Source: Bugulina stolonifera (lineage: Eukaryota; Bryozoa; Gymnolaemata; Cheilostomatida; Bugulidae). Taken from it: a stretch of DNA of 64,000 bases. Location: the NCBI GenBank assembly GCA_935421135.1, contig OW285190.1:17866501-17930500 (forward strand), written 5' to 3'. Below the pieces are notes generated by a model that made no database searches, was not told the origin of the DNA, and saw only the letters and a list, made by a program, of their open reading frames with translations. A program made the position numbers and the translations under genes. Positions 24,901 to 36,600 of the stretch are shown piece after piece. Every line of letters starts with the position of its first letter. Within the stretch, counting starts at the first letter, position 1.

Positions 24901-27100
24901 CAAGAGTAATGAACACATTCTGTGGCATGAAATATGTGGTGCTAGATTTGTTTACAGAAGATGTATAGAGAGTGATGTGATCACACAGATTTTCTGAGAA
25001 TACACTTGCGTGAGTACGAGTATAGATAGACAGAGCTAGTATCAGGTTCATGAACCTCCACTCTGTGTCTGTAATAACATCCAACTCTTTGAGACTTTGA
25101 TGAGTGTCCCACGCATGGCACGACTCTAGAGCTAAAGCTAGTCTAAAGTGATCAGCTAGTAGTGTAGGATACCTAAATATGTCAGTTTTAATTTTAATGT
25201 TGGAGTTATCAGGTGGACCGAATGATGTGAACTTTGGTAAGAATGTGTACTGTTTGACATCACCTGCTATCATATCAACTCTTTTCTTGACAGCAGAAGG
25301 ATCAGATTTACCCTTTGCCAGAATGTCCTGAACTCTATTAACAAACTCATCATACAGCTGTTGACCACCAGAATTGCTGTATATTAGGACAGAAGAAGAG
25401 AGGAGATCAGAGAGAGGAGCTAAATTACCTGCTTTATAATTCATTGTTTCAATGTAAGCTTCAATAAACTCATTAACTGTGAGAATGAGGCTTCGACCAG
25501 GACTCAAACCATTTCCTGTAGGAACATTTCCTGAATTAGGCGTTATTCCATCAATTCTAAATCCAGGTGGGGGAATGTTTGCAGTCCCCTTACTGAGGTG
25601 TTCAATATGAAAGCCTTTTAGACACGATTCACCAACGTTACCGATCTGAAAGTAACTCCCGATAGCTAGATCATGAAAGTATTCTGCATATTCCTTAGAA
25701 TCAATGATGAAAGCATATTCTAGATCTGAATAAGGAGTCGCCTCACCTCTAGCAATTGATCCTAGACCAATCACAGCGAAGGAACATGGTGGAGGAGATT
25801 GAGAATAGAGTCTAGCTACTTTCACACTAGACCCAATGACTTTCTTAGCAATAGCAATGAATCTATCTGAACACACTCTGCTTGCATTAAAGATATCTCT
25901 AGATAACTCTTCTGTTTGTTGAGTTGTCTCCCCACTAAGAATACCGTCTATATCTACACTCTCCACCTGCCCCTTTAAACCTTCAAAGTCCTGTTTAGTG
26001 CTCTCCCTGTACTCCTGTAGTAATTGTTTATGTTTACAAGTGGTTACCTGGTGTTCTGTAAAGGTAAGTGGATGGTTACCTCCATACCAGATTTGTTCCA
26101 CCTCGTAGACTCTCCTAAGATTCTCATCTGTAGGTTTCAGCACTGCACAAGCATTTGCCAATCCATGTGCCTGTAATAATAAGAATACTTAGTGAATTGT
26201 ATTTATTATAATGTATTACTGGCACATAGGTAACACAGTCATGCCTAGTTGTCGTCATGCAGCAATGTACATTTACCTTCTAGTAGATTACATTTACCTT
26301 GAAATGAGCAGCACAAATGTAATTTTACATGAATGTGTATAACTAAAGGTCCTTATTACAACTCCAATAGGAGTCGTGCCCTCTATTTTATATGATGTCA
26401 CACCAAACCCATCTTCTCAAATCCATAATATCCACACAGTTTTAAGGCGGGATGAAAATGTTTTATATAACTGTACAGTACATTGGACCAACATAGAGTG
26501 GGAAGGCTCCTTGCTAGATGATACAAATATTAGTTCTTCTGTGTGTACATGTAAAGGCTCTGTTATACCAGTGGCAGCTCTATAAGCAATGCTAGTGCCA
26601 GTCAACCAGTATCTAGCTAACAGCCACAGCTGATTTCTAATATATTATGTATCACAACAGTGCCGGGGACTGAAAGGACCAACATCATGTTACTCTTTTC
26701 TTTTAGAGTCTAGACCGAGGCACAAGTGTTGCATGACAAGACTGCTAAGCTACATAAACTGAATAAATCTCATAGCTCATATCTACATATTGTGTAACTT
26801 AGGAAGATGAATGTGGATAATGGAATAATTTCAAAGTTGCAATAAGTCTTCTAAACTAACAGGTAGTTTGTTACTAGTTACAACATGATGTACAATACTT
26901 ACTTAGTAAGTAAGTTACTAGTTACAACATGATGTACAATACTTACTTAGTAAGTAAGTTACTAGTTACAGCATGATGTACAGTACTTACTTTAATACAG
27001 TCTCTCCAGTGTCTGGACTCAGTAGCTTTCTCTATATGCTCCTCTGCCAATCTCCAGATCTCTGACTCCATTTCCTGTTTGAGATACACAGCGGAACTAT
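21920..27100 (-). CDS. Nucleotidyltransferase (DUF294/GlnD-type) plus TPR array protein, 5' end incomplete
   Basis: Minus-strand exons 27100-26991 (or from 27096) and 26170-21920 join in phase 0 (ATTAAA|GTAAGT to TTACAG|GCACAT). The upstream exon reads SAVYLKQEMESEIWRLAEEH..RDCIK and runs on into AHGLANACAVLKPTDEN. The large exon alone gives over 1,410 residues. About 130-150 residues in is GLGSIARGEATPYSDLEY, the GS..DxE signature of polymerase-beta-type nucleotidyltransferases of the DUF294/GlnD group, with both acidic residues present. A helical middle region leads into degenerate TPRs (LGYISLEMGDYRTA, NMGDAYSEMGDYIKSL, IGNVYCKMENYQTAL), then 11 near-identical kinesin-light-chain-like TPRs. 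No signal peptide or membrane segment seen. Likely a cytosolic scaffold with possible nucleotide transfer; the substrate cannot be told. The leucine codon at 26161 is not a start, because the frame is open to the acceptor. The true start lies further upstream. Confidence 0.8.
22005..23455 (-). repeat. 126-bp tandem TPR-coding repeat, 11 copies
   Basis: Each unit encodes 42 residues of the form YGDDTNHPDIA.SYNNIG followed by NVY.SMGEYSDALKYY. Units 2-5 are almost identical at DNA level; the last unit lost three residues (SYNKLFYSMGEY). Such similarity implies recent expansion or gene-conversion homogenisation. Confidence 0.9.
26873..26990 (-). repeat. 44-bp repeat carrying splice-donor copies
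   Basis: Units start at 26873, 26917 and 26961; the third stops at the exon border. Read on the minus strand, the real donor AAA|GTAAGTACTG is followed by two more GTAAGTATTG copies 44 and 88 bp into the intron. Confidence 0.8.
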
Positions 27101-27287
27101 CTACAATTATAATAAGACTACATTGTAGCTATTATACGTAGTAGTTACAGTGTAGGACCGCGGTATATTACCATGTGGTTTGCTTCCTCTAGGCTGACTA
27201 TTTCCACCACTTTTGGAATACTATCAGTGAATGGATGGTTCAATAGGTAGTGAACAGTATTATACAACATAATATAATATCCTATGA

Positions 27288-29052
27288 ACAGTGTGTCATT
27301 ATTGACCTGTTTGTATGAACAATAGCAGATGATATCAATAATCAATAATATCTAATCACTCCTACTATTGTAGTGAGATAACACACATTACTGTATTGTT
27401 ATATATTATAGTAGCCAGATCAATAACATAATAATATATACATTGTATATTGTAACAAAGGGAAGATATTGAATTCTTCCCTTAATTAGGAAAAAACTTG
27501 TCTTGATATGTTACATTGTAAATGTTAACTCTGATCTGTTACTATTTCCAATTAATTCCTGCATCAGATCTGTTACACAATTTAATACACGTAATAATGA
27601 TACTCATACATCCTACTGTGTACATAAAACCTGTGTATTAAAGCGGGAGTAGCACCAAAGACTGGGTAGTCTTCCTGAGTTTTCCCCTCTTGTATGAGCA
27701 GAGAAATATAATTGGAAAACATTTATGCTAAATTTAGTTATTTATTTCTCTTTTACCGCTAATATTGTTTTACCACAAGTAGTTGTGTGTATTTTGGAAA
27801 AATACTGGAAAATAAAACACCCACTACCTCTATTCACTCATGGGAGGTTTTAGAAAATATGAAGAAGTTGTCTTATCATTGTAGTATACCCTGAAATAAA
27901 TGAGAAGTTTCCTTGCTAATTGCACTTCCTTGATGTTTGAAATAAAATAGACAAGTGAATATATGTGGCCAAGTATCATGTTATAAAAAGTGTAGAAGGA
28001 ATTTATAAACTCTTGGTTAATAGAAAAGTTATTGAATAAAAGCCTCTCCATGTGCTTTATAACAAGGTTAACTGGATTACTCAGATGACATAGACTGCCT
28101 TTGTTTGAGATCCATTTGTGGTAGATGACATCATCTGCTGTTGCAGTGGCAGACCATTTTGAATTGCTCTAAGCAAGTACTATTCAACAAGCTATTCAGC
28201 CTTTTGATTGGTTTTGGTCAATTTTGGAAATACTCCCTCTTTAACAGGTACATCATAGACATATACTGATATAATACATGTATTAGTTATGGTATAATGG
28301 AGGTGTAATGTGTGTCATGTGTTACCTTGGACCAACAGATTACACCCCTTGTCAAGGCCAAGAACCAGTACTGTACATACCTGATCTGTTACTTGGTCTA
28401 GTCAACCATCTCTAGCTCTAGTTTCTCACAGAAGCAGTGGTTTCATGTTGGGTATTGGTTCACCTGCACTGAAAGTGAGAAGAAAGTTCCTTGACATATT
28501 GCACAGTGCCTGAAGCTCAAGTCTGTCAGTGATATACATGTAGATGCAGTATAATATTCAAGTGTATTAATTGTGCTCTTCAAAATAGTCTCAGATTGAA
28601 ACATATAAAATCAATAACCTACTTCATGTTATTCAAGATACACATAATATATAATAATTATTATATCAGTTTGTTACAGGTGGTTGTGATTTGTATACTT
28701 ACATTACTTGTGATAGTCTGCTCCAAGCTCCTTCTCTGTGATACACCTTGTATACTCTAGTCGGTTGACTGATGCCCTTCTACTGCTCTTATCTGCTAGC
28801 TTCCATGTATAGTGTATATTATGATCATTGTAATACTGGTAACATCCTATGGTCAGTGTGTAATTATTGACCTGGTTGTATGAACAATAGCAGATGATAT
28901 CAATAATCAATAATATCTAATTACTCTTACTATTGTAGTGAGATAACACACATTACTGTATTGTTATATATTATAGTAGCCAGATCAATAACATAATAAT
29001 ATATACATTGTATATTGTAACAAAGGGAAGATATTGAATTCTCCACTTAATT
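27288..29052. repeat. ~200-bp direct duplication in the 5' region of the TPR gene
   Basis: Sequence 27288-27487 recurs at about 28851-29052 with few changes (it contains TAGCAGATGATATCAATAATC). The 1.4 kb between the copies holds no clear gene except a candidate exon near 28708. This fits duplication of an exon plus its intron border in this gene family. Confidence 0.7.
28708..28805 (-). CDS. Candidate upstream exon of the TPR gene
   Basis: The minus strand reads SSRRASVNRLEYTRCITEKELGADYH and could leave the exon at CACAA|GTAATG in phase 2. That would join the 27096 acceptor (one leading base) to give GADYHN-SAVYLKQEM. The donor is weak, another GTAAGT lies 5 bp further on behind an in-frame stop, and the 5' border is unclear. 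It may be a real exon or a relic of the local duplication. Confidence 0.3.
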
Positions 29053-29220
29053 GTACAAAACAAGACAGTGTATTCATGTATTAAATACTAGCTCTTATCT
29101 GGTATCATGGTCCTAATCAATTCCTATATTATTATATGGTCTGTTATACGCTTTAACACACTATAAATTATATCACTCAGTGCAAAATGTGGCAGGGTGT
29201 GGAATCATTCCGCAAAACAT

Positions 29221-30385
29221 AAGTGTGAAATGACAACACCATGTATATAGTAGTATGAGATGATAACTCCATACATATAGTAGTATGAGATGATAACTCC
29301 ATACATATAGTAGTATGAGATGATAACTCCATGCATATAGTAGTATGAGATGATAACTCCATACATATAGTAGTATGAGATGATAACTCCATGTATATAG
29401 TAGTATGATAGGATAACTTCATGTATATAATAGTATGATATGATAACTCCATACATATAGTAGTATGATATGATAACACCATGTATATAGTAGTATGATA
29501 TGATAACTCCATGCATATAGTAGTATGAGATGATAACTCCATGCATATAGTAGCATGAGGTGATAACACCATGCATATAGTAGTATGATATGATAACTCC
29601 ATGTATATAGTAGTATGATATGATAACTCCATGCACATAGTAGTATGATATGACAACTCCATACATATAGTAGTATGAGATGATAACTCCATACATATAG
29701 TAGTATGATATGATAACTCCATACATATAGTAGTATGATAGGATAACTCCATACATATAGTAGTATGATATGATAAATCCATACATATAGTAGTATGAGA
29801 TGATAATTCTATGAATATAGTAGTATGAGATGACAACTCCATGCATATAGTAGTATGAGATGATAACTCCATGCGTATAGTAGTATGATATGATAACTCC
29901 ATACATATAGTAGTATGATATGATAACTCCATACATCTAGTAGTATGATATGATAACACCATGTATATAGTAGTATGATATGATAACTCCATACATATAG
30001 TAGTATGATATGATAACTCCATACATATAGTAGTATGATATGATAACTCCATACATATAGTAGTATGATATGATAACACCATGTATATAGTAGTATGATA
30101 GGATAACTCCATACATATAGTAGTATGATATGATAACACCATGTATATAGTAGTATGATATGATAGCTCCATACATATAGTAGTATGATATGATAACTCC
30201 ATACATATAGTAGTATGATATGATAACTCCATACATATAGTAGTATGATATGATAACACCATGTATATAGTAGTATGATAGGATAACTCCATACATATAG
30301 TAGTATGATATGATAACTCCATGCATATAGTAGTATGATATGATAACACCATGTATATAGTAGTATGATATGATAACTCCATACA
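29221..30385. repeat. 30-bp minisatellite, about 39 copies
   Basis: Unit TAGTATGATATGATAACTCC plus ATACATATAG, with variants (GATGAG, ACACC, ATGTATATAG). The 30-bp register holds across the whole array with no net indel. All three minus-strand frames are open because the unit is a multiple of three and stop-free on that strand. Two degenerate units survive near 48570-48605, at the matching end of the second segmental copy. Confidence 0.95.
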
Positions 30386-31055
30386 GTAGTAAGGTGTAGA
30401 AGAAGAGGTGATTAACATAGCTGTTTGACTTGGGAATGTAAAAACCAAAGAATTGCTACTTTTTGTGGACTCATTCCAACATACAGTGTAAATAAATATT
30501 TGTAATAGTCTTGTCCTTATATGTCATAGAATTGATGCCAATTCACAAGGTTGGTTGGAATGTCAGGTGTTTGTTTTGAATGTCATACATTGAAAATAAG
30601 GAAACAGTATAGTCTGTTACTACCATAGACTTATCCCTCTATGTTCTCTATGGTTACCACATGATACTATACTAACATAAAGTCAGCAGAAGTGCTACTG
30701 AAACTGGGCCAATCACATACTGTTATACATGTAGGCTATACATATTTATTATAGATGATGCCAACATCCTGTTCCTGTTAATGAAACTGCAATCGGTCTG
30801 TGGTGAACTATGATTATCATGTAATAAGCAAACGATGATATTATGCTGAAATGGAATTTGTTTTATACTGGTAAATTCTGGGAATTTGATACTATTGAGT
30901 AGTAAAATTTAAATCCCAGAAGACATCAGTAGGCCCTTTTACCAGAAGACATTAGTATGCCTTTTATCTGGGAAACCAAGGAATAGCCAGCCTTAGTACT
31001 CAGTGGGTGCTGTTGTTTTCATGAACCCCAGAGTATGTAAATTATACAATGTATA

Positions 31056-33255
31056 ATGTACAACTTCAAGTCAACAAGACAAGTACTTTCTAAAATTTTG
31101 GAACCAAGTCAAATCAAAGTAAAGTCAGTGCTGCCTCAAGTCAAGTCAGCTGTCATGCAAGTCACAAGTCAATTCAAAATTTTTATCCTTTAAATTGACT
31201 TAGCAGAACCCAAGTCAAAGTCACAAGTCATTCATATGTCCAAGTCAAGTCACACTGATGTGCAAGTCAAAGTCAAGTCAGCAAGTTGGCAAGTTCAAGT
31301 CAAGTAGACTTGTGACTTGACATGGCAAGTCAAGTCAAATCTTTGACTTGGACCCAGCTCTGGAATGTGAGACATAATGCATGGTACTATGTCTAGGTAC
31401 ACACTTAGTGTACAAATCTTTTTAAATACTGGAAAACTGAAAAAAACTTGATCTAAAAGAGAAAAAAGCAAACAACCATTAATATACTGCATTTTTGGAG
31501 TATATTATGATGCACATGATCAGAGGAGAGTAAATAGTGGTAGAGTAATACGTGGTAGGATAGAATTTTGGTAAAAACGGGCCTAGCTGAAGGACAGTAG
31601 AGAAATGGACCACTGATCTGTTTACTCCTACCCAGAGATGCAACACCTCATTAGAATATTTTCACTGGAGTTGTTCCAAGCAAATCAAATATCACATTTT
31701 TACGTAATAATGGCTGAGCATGTTGATGGCTGTGTGGTGGTAGAACTTTTGCTAAAATTTCTCAAACACAAACTCTCAGTCTAAGTTTTACATGGATATG
31801 GAATGCAGGAGTTTGGAATGTAGGCTATAATATATTCCCCTTTATAAGCAAAGAAACTTGCTACAGGAAATGATAATACTAACCCATTCACCGTTTACAT
31901 AGAAAGTAACATGCCAGGTATTTCCCAGATGAGAATTACAGTTTAATTGGAACGTGCAGGCCATACCTGTCAAGTCCCTTGGTTTCACAGGAAGATTCCT
32001 AGTTTGTAAAGGCACCTCTAGGGCACTGCTAAACCTCCTTTACAACTTCGTCCATGTATTTTTTCTTAAATTTGAAGCTCAATTTTACACCAATCATAAT
32101 ACAACTACATTTTTTTTACAATTCTTGCTGAAATTATTGAAAATTAATTGCAATTATTGTAAATATTGTGTAATGTTGAACCAGCTGTGAAATTAGTGGG
32201 GTAAACTGGTGCTTTAGCCAAATCATATTTTGTCAGGAGGGTATTTCCTCCTGAAAGGTGTGCTGATCTAAACATCCAAGTTTTCATTTCTGTTTACATG
32301 TACTTGGTAGGTATGACGAAGGCATGCTCTACTTCACGATGAATAGTCATTCAATAACCATGGAAACTTTATTCAATTGAGTACTTGGAATTTGAAAGAG
32401 TTCCCAAGTAAGAGGGAAATCCCATCCCAATCTATAAATCTCCGAGAGACTAGAAGACTAGTCAAACCAAAGACCGTCTTCAAGTGAAGCAGATTGAATC
32501 TTCCTACAGCAGTGAGTACCAGTCACAGCATGCAGTAGTTACAGTATAATATCTACAGCAGTGCGTACTAGTAGTAGTATACAGTAGTTGCAGTATAATA
32601 TCTACAGCAGTGAGTACTAGTAGTAGTATACAGTCTAGAATTATGTATACTGTATAGCATATACTGCCATTCTACAGCAGTGTGGTGGTGGTTAGATCAT
32701 TACAGTAGACATGTATATTGTAAAGTTCGGCTGTCTGTAACTCAACGTCCGAGACAATGCTAAGTACCAAGAGACAGGCAGGCTGAATCAGATGTACTTT
32801 TCTTTGTAGATGTGTTAATATGAATAGTTATGTGTAACCATCCCTATGCAGTCTCGGGGCAAAGCAATTTAATACTCCTAAAAATCAAAACCAAACATGC
32901 TAATCACGAAAAAAGTACAATAAGCTTCATAACGCTTTACGGACTCACCTAAATGCCCACTTGACTTGACTATATAGACTATATCTTTACCATCATTTAA
33001 TAATAAACATGTTTAACTGCACGTCTGCATTGTTTGTATTGGAATGTCTACTAAACGAGAAGAAAATGTAAATGTTTTCGAAAACGTAAAGTTTTCAGAG
33101 TTTTCTCTCACTTGACTGGCATTTTGACTCGACTTGACTTCAGACATGAACTGCGTGATGAATTAACTTGACTTGAGGCAGCACAGACCTGACTTCGACT
33201 TGACTCCAACATTTTAGAATTGATTTGACTTATTAGACTTCCTCTCCGACTGTAC
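31056..33255. mobile_element. AAGTC-rich inverted-repeat element, unit 1
   Basis: A block at 31056-31375 dense in CAAGTCAAGTC is matched in inverse orientation by about 33105-33255 (GACTTGACT). Both include a GTGCTGCCTCAAGTCAAGT core, so they are true inverted repeats and not only shared composition. The ~1.7 kb between encodes nothing I recognise. This looks like a non-autonomous foldback-type DNA element, but ends and target duplication are not clear. Confidence 0.5.
32510..32640. repeat. 49-bp repeat, about 3 copies (unit 1)
   Basis: AGTGAGTACTAGTAGTAGTA followed by TACAGTAGTTACAGTATAATATCTACAGC type, interrupted. The orthologous place in unit 2 has about 16 copies. Confidence 0.8.
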
Positions 33256-33600
33256 TTTTATATAATATTCTTGCTGCTAAATATCTTTGCTACAGTAAAC
33301 TATGAAATGCTGTAATATGTGCATAATTTTTATGACATAAAGAAGAAGAAGAGGTATAATAGCAAAAACAAGGAACTAAAGTGTACAAAATAATAAACAT
33401 ATCCAGAATTCACTTACATGTTACCATTTCAGTTGCTGTTTTTGCACAAAAGTTCCTAGAAAGGTTGCCAAGAGACACCTGCACTGCGTCATTTCTTATG
33501 TGCACAAGGGAGATGTTTGTATAGACTAGTGACAATATACACACAGTATATAATTATGTATTCTATTGACAGAATTTCACTCACTCACATATCACCAAAC

Positions 33601-36600
33601 ATGGAGGAAAAGAGGGAGAACAGGTACATCAACATAGGCATACTAACTTACATCAGCTACTTGTGTATGGCTGTGGTGACATATCTACTTATAGACAGTC
33701 ATATGCGTTTAAGTTGGATGGAAACTAACCACTCACATACTTTAGAAAAGCTGGATCTGTTGGAGAGGAGATGTCAACCCCCTAGGAGCTCATTTTCGGC
33801 TCAGGTAAACAGTTTAGTTTTAGTAGTCATTGGATCTGTTTTATTTTCAATTGATGTTTCATACATCTGCACATGTACATTGGAGAATCTACTAATTGAT
33901 ATACCACTACTAAATTATGACATTATTATTATGTTAACCAGAAAAATTTACCATGGCATGTCAGAAATGTGAAGGTTATCTTCTCTTAGCATAACAAGTT
34001 TGTGTGAGGAGACAACTGCCTATAATGACTTTATATTGGAGCCGACTACCTTTATTTTAACAAATCTTATCGAACAAAACCCATTCTCTTTTCAACAGAA
34101 GAAAATTCTAAATCCCCAAGATGCCATACTAAGTAAAGATCTAGTAGTCTTTCTAAATACATATTTTACAACTTACTTTTACATGCAATAGTATAACATA
34201 ATTGTAACATTTCAATTTTATCATCTCATGACAGAGAAATGAAATAAATCTCAATCTAATTGGTAAAATTAGTGGGCAGCATTTCTCCCTGTTAAACAAT
34301 TTGTCTTCTATTTTACAGATTTACTGTCTCAGAAGGAAGACTGATATTTCATTTCTAGTCAACTATTTATCTCATGAAACACATTTTTAGATATCTTAGT
34401 TGCCATGTTATAGTTGTCACACTAATGTAGTCATATGTACAAATAGTAATGTAGTGAAAGCAATCCACATTTACCCTTTCTGCTGCTTACAGGGAGTACC
34501 TTGGAGTTATCCACATAGAAATAGAAACATGAAAAATAGTGAAAAGCTGGGAACTCCTAGAAATGGTGGGTTTAGTTGTCTTAGATATATAGATATTGAA
34601 CTATTCAACTCATCCACGTTTCTACTAAGATACTTCACAAAGAGTTCTACTGTAGTGGGCCTATAGTTTAACTTTAAACTCACAGTACGCTAGGGTTACA
34701 TGTACATGTATTTGATGGTGTACAGCACATGACCTGTTGTCTAATATACATGCAGGGAGTCTCAGCGAAGTCGTCTACACCAGATGGGGCAAAGCAGGTT
34801 GTGGTGAAACCACACATTACATCATGGCTGGTAAGCATGTTACACCATCCCTGGTAAGCATGTTATACCAGGTCTAGTAGGTATATTATACCAAGTCTAG
34901 TAGGCATATTATAGCACGTCTAGTAGGCATACTACAGCACGTCTAGTAGGCATATTATACCACGTCTAGTAGGCATATTATACCATGTCTAGTAGGCATA
35001 TTATACCATATCTGGTAGGCATATTATACCATGTCTAGTAGGCATATTATACCATGTCTGGTAGGTATATTATACCATATCTGGTAGGCATATTATACCA
35101 CGTCTAGTAGGCATATTATACCATGTCTAGTAGGTATATTATACCATATCTGGTAGGCATATTATACCATGTCTAGTAGGCATATTATACCATGTCTGGT
35201 AGGCATATTATACCATGTCTATTAGGCATATTATAGCACGTCTAGTAGGCATACTACAGCACGTCTAGTAGGCATATTATACCACGTCTAGTAGGCATAT
35301 TATACCATGTCTAGTAGGCATATTATACCATATCTGGTAGGCATATTATACCATGTCTAGTAGGCATATTATACCATGTCTGGTAGGTATATTATACCAT
35401 ATCTGGTAGGCATATTATACCACGTCTAGTAGGCATATTATACCATGTCTAGTAGGCATATTATACCATGTCTATTAGGCATATTATACCATATCTGGTA
35501 GGCATACTATACCACGTCTATTAGGCATATTATACCATGTCTATTAGGCATATTATACCATGTCTAGTAGGCATATTATACCATGTCTAGTAGGCATATT
35601 ATACCATGTCTAGTAGGCATATTATACCATATCTGGTAGGCATATTATACCATGTCTAGTAGGCATATTATACCATGTCTATTAGGCATATTATACCATT
35701 TCTGGTAGGCATATCATACCATGTCTGGTAGGCATATTATACCATGTCTGGTAGGCATACTATACCATGTCTGGTAGGCATATTATACCATATCTGGTAG
35801 GCATATTATACCATGTCTAGTAGGCATATTATACCACGTCTATTAGGCATATTATACCATGTCTATTAGGCATATTATACCATGTCTAGTAGGCATATTA
35901 TACCATGTCTATTAGGCATATTATACCATTTCTGGTAGGCATATTATACCATGTCTAGTAGGCATATTATACCACATCTATTAGGCATATTATACCATTT
36001 CTGGTAGGCATATTATACCATGTCTGGTAGGCATATTATACCATGTCTGGTAGGCATACTATACCATGTCTGGTAGGCATATTATACCATGTCTGGTAGC
36101 CATATTATACCATGTCTATTGGGCATATTACTCCATGTCTATTAGGCATATTATACCATGTCTAGTAGGCATATTATACCATATCTGGTAGGCATATTAT
36201 ACCATGTCTGGTAGGCATATTATACCATGTCTGGTAGGCATACTATACCATGTCTGGTAGGCATATTATACCATGTCTGGTAGCCATATTATACCATGTC
36301 TATTGGGCATATTACTCCATGTCTATTAGGCATATTATACCATGTCTAGTAGGCATATTATACCATGTCTGGTAGGCATATTATACCATGTCTGGTAGGC
36401 ATACTATACCATGTCTGGTAGGCATATTATACCATGTCTGGTAGCCATATTATACCATGTCTATTGGGCATATTACTCCATGTCTATTAGGCATATTATA
36501 CCATGTCTAGTAGGCATATTATACCATATCTATTAGGCATATTATACCATGTCTGGTAGGCATATTATACCACGTCTATTAGGCATATTATACCATGTCT

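Noticed and set aside
29177..30448. 423-residue minus-strand frame of MELSYHTTIC repeats
   Set aside because: It is the translation of the 30-bp minisatellite. All three minus frames are open, and there is no domain or splice context.
34400..34666. 88-residue frame reading through exon 2 of C4-like copy 1
   Set aside because: Only its central part is exon; the matching frame in copy 2 ends likewise. Kept as possible intron retention, not as a gene.
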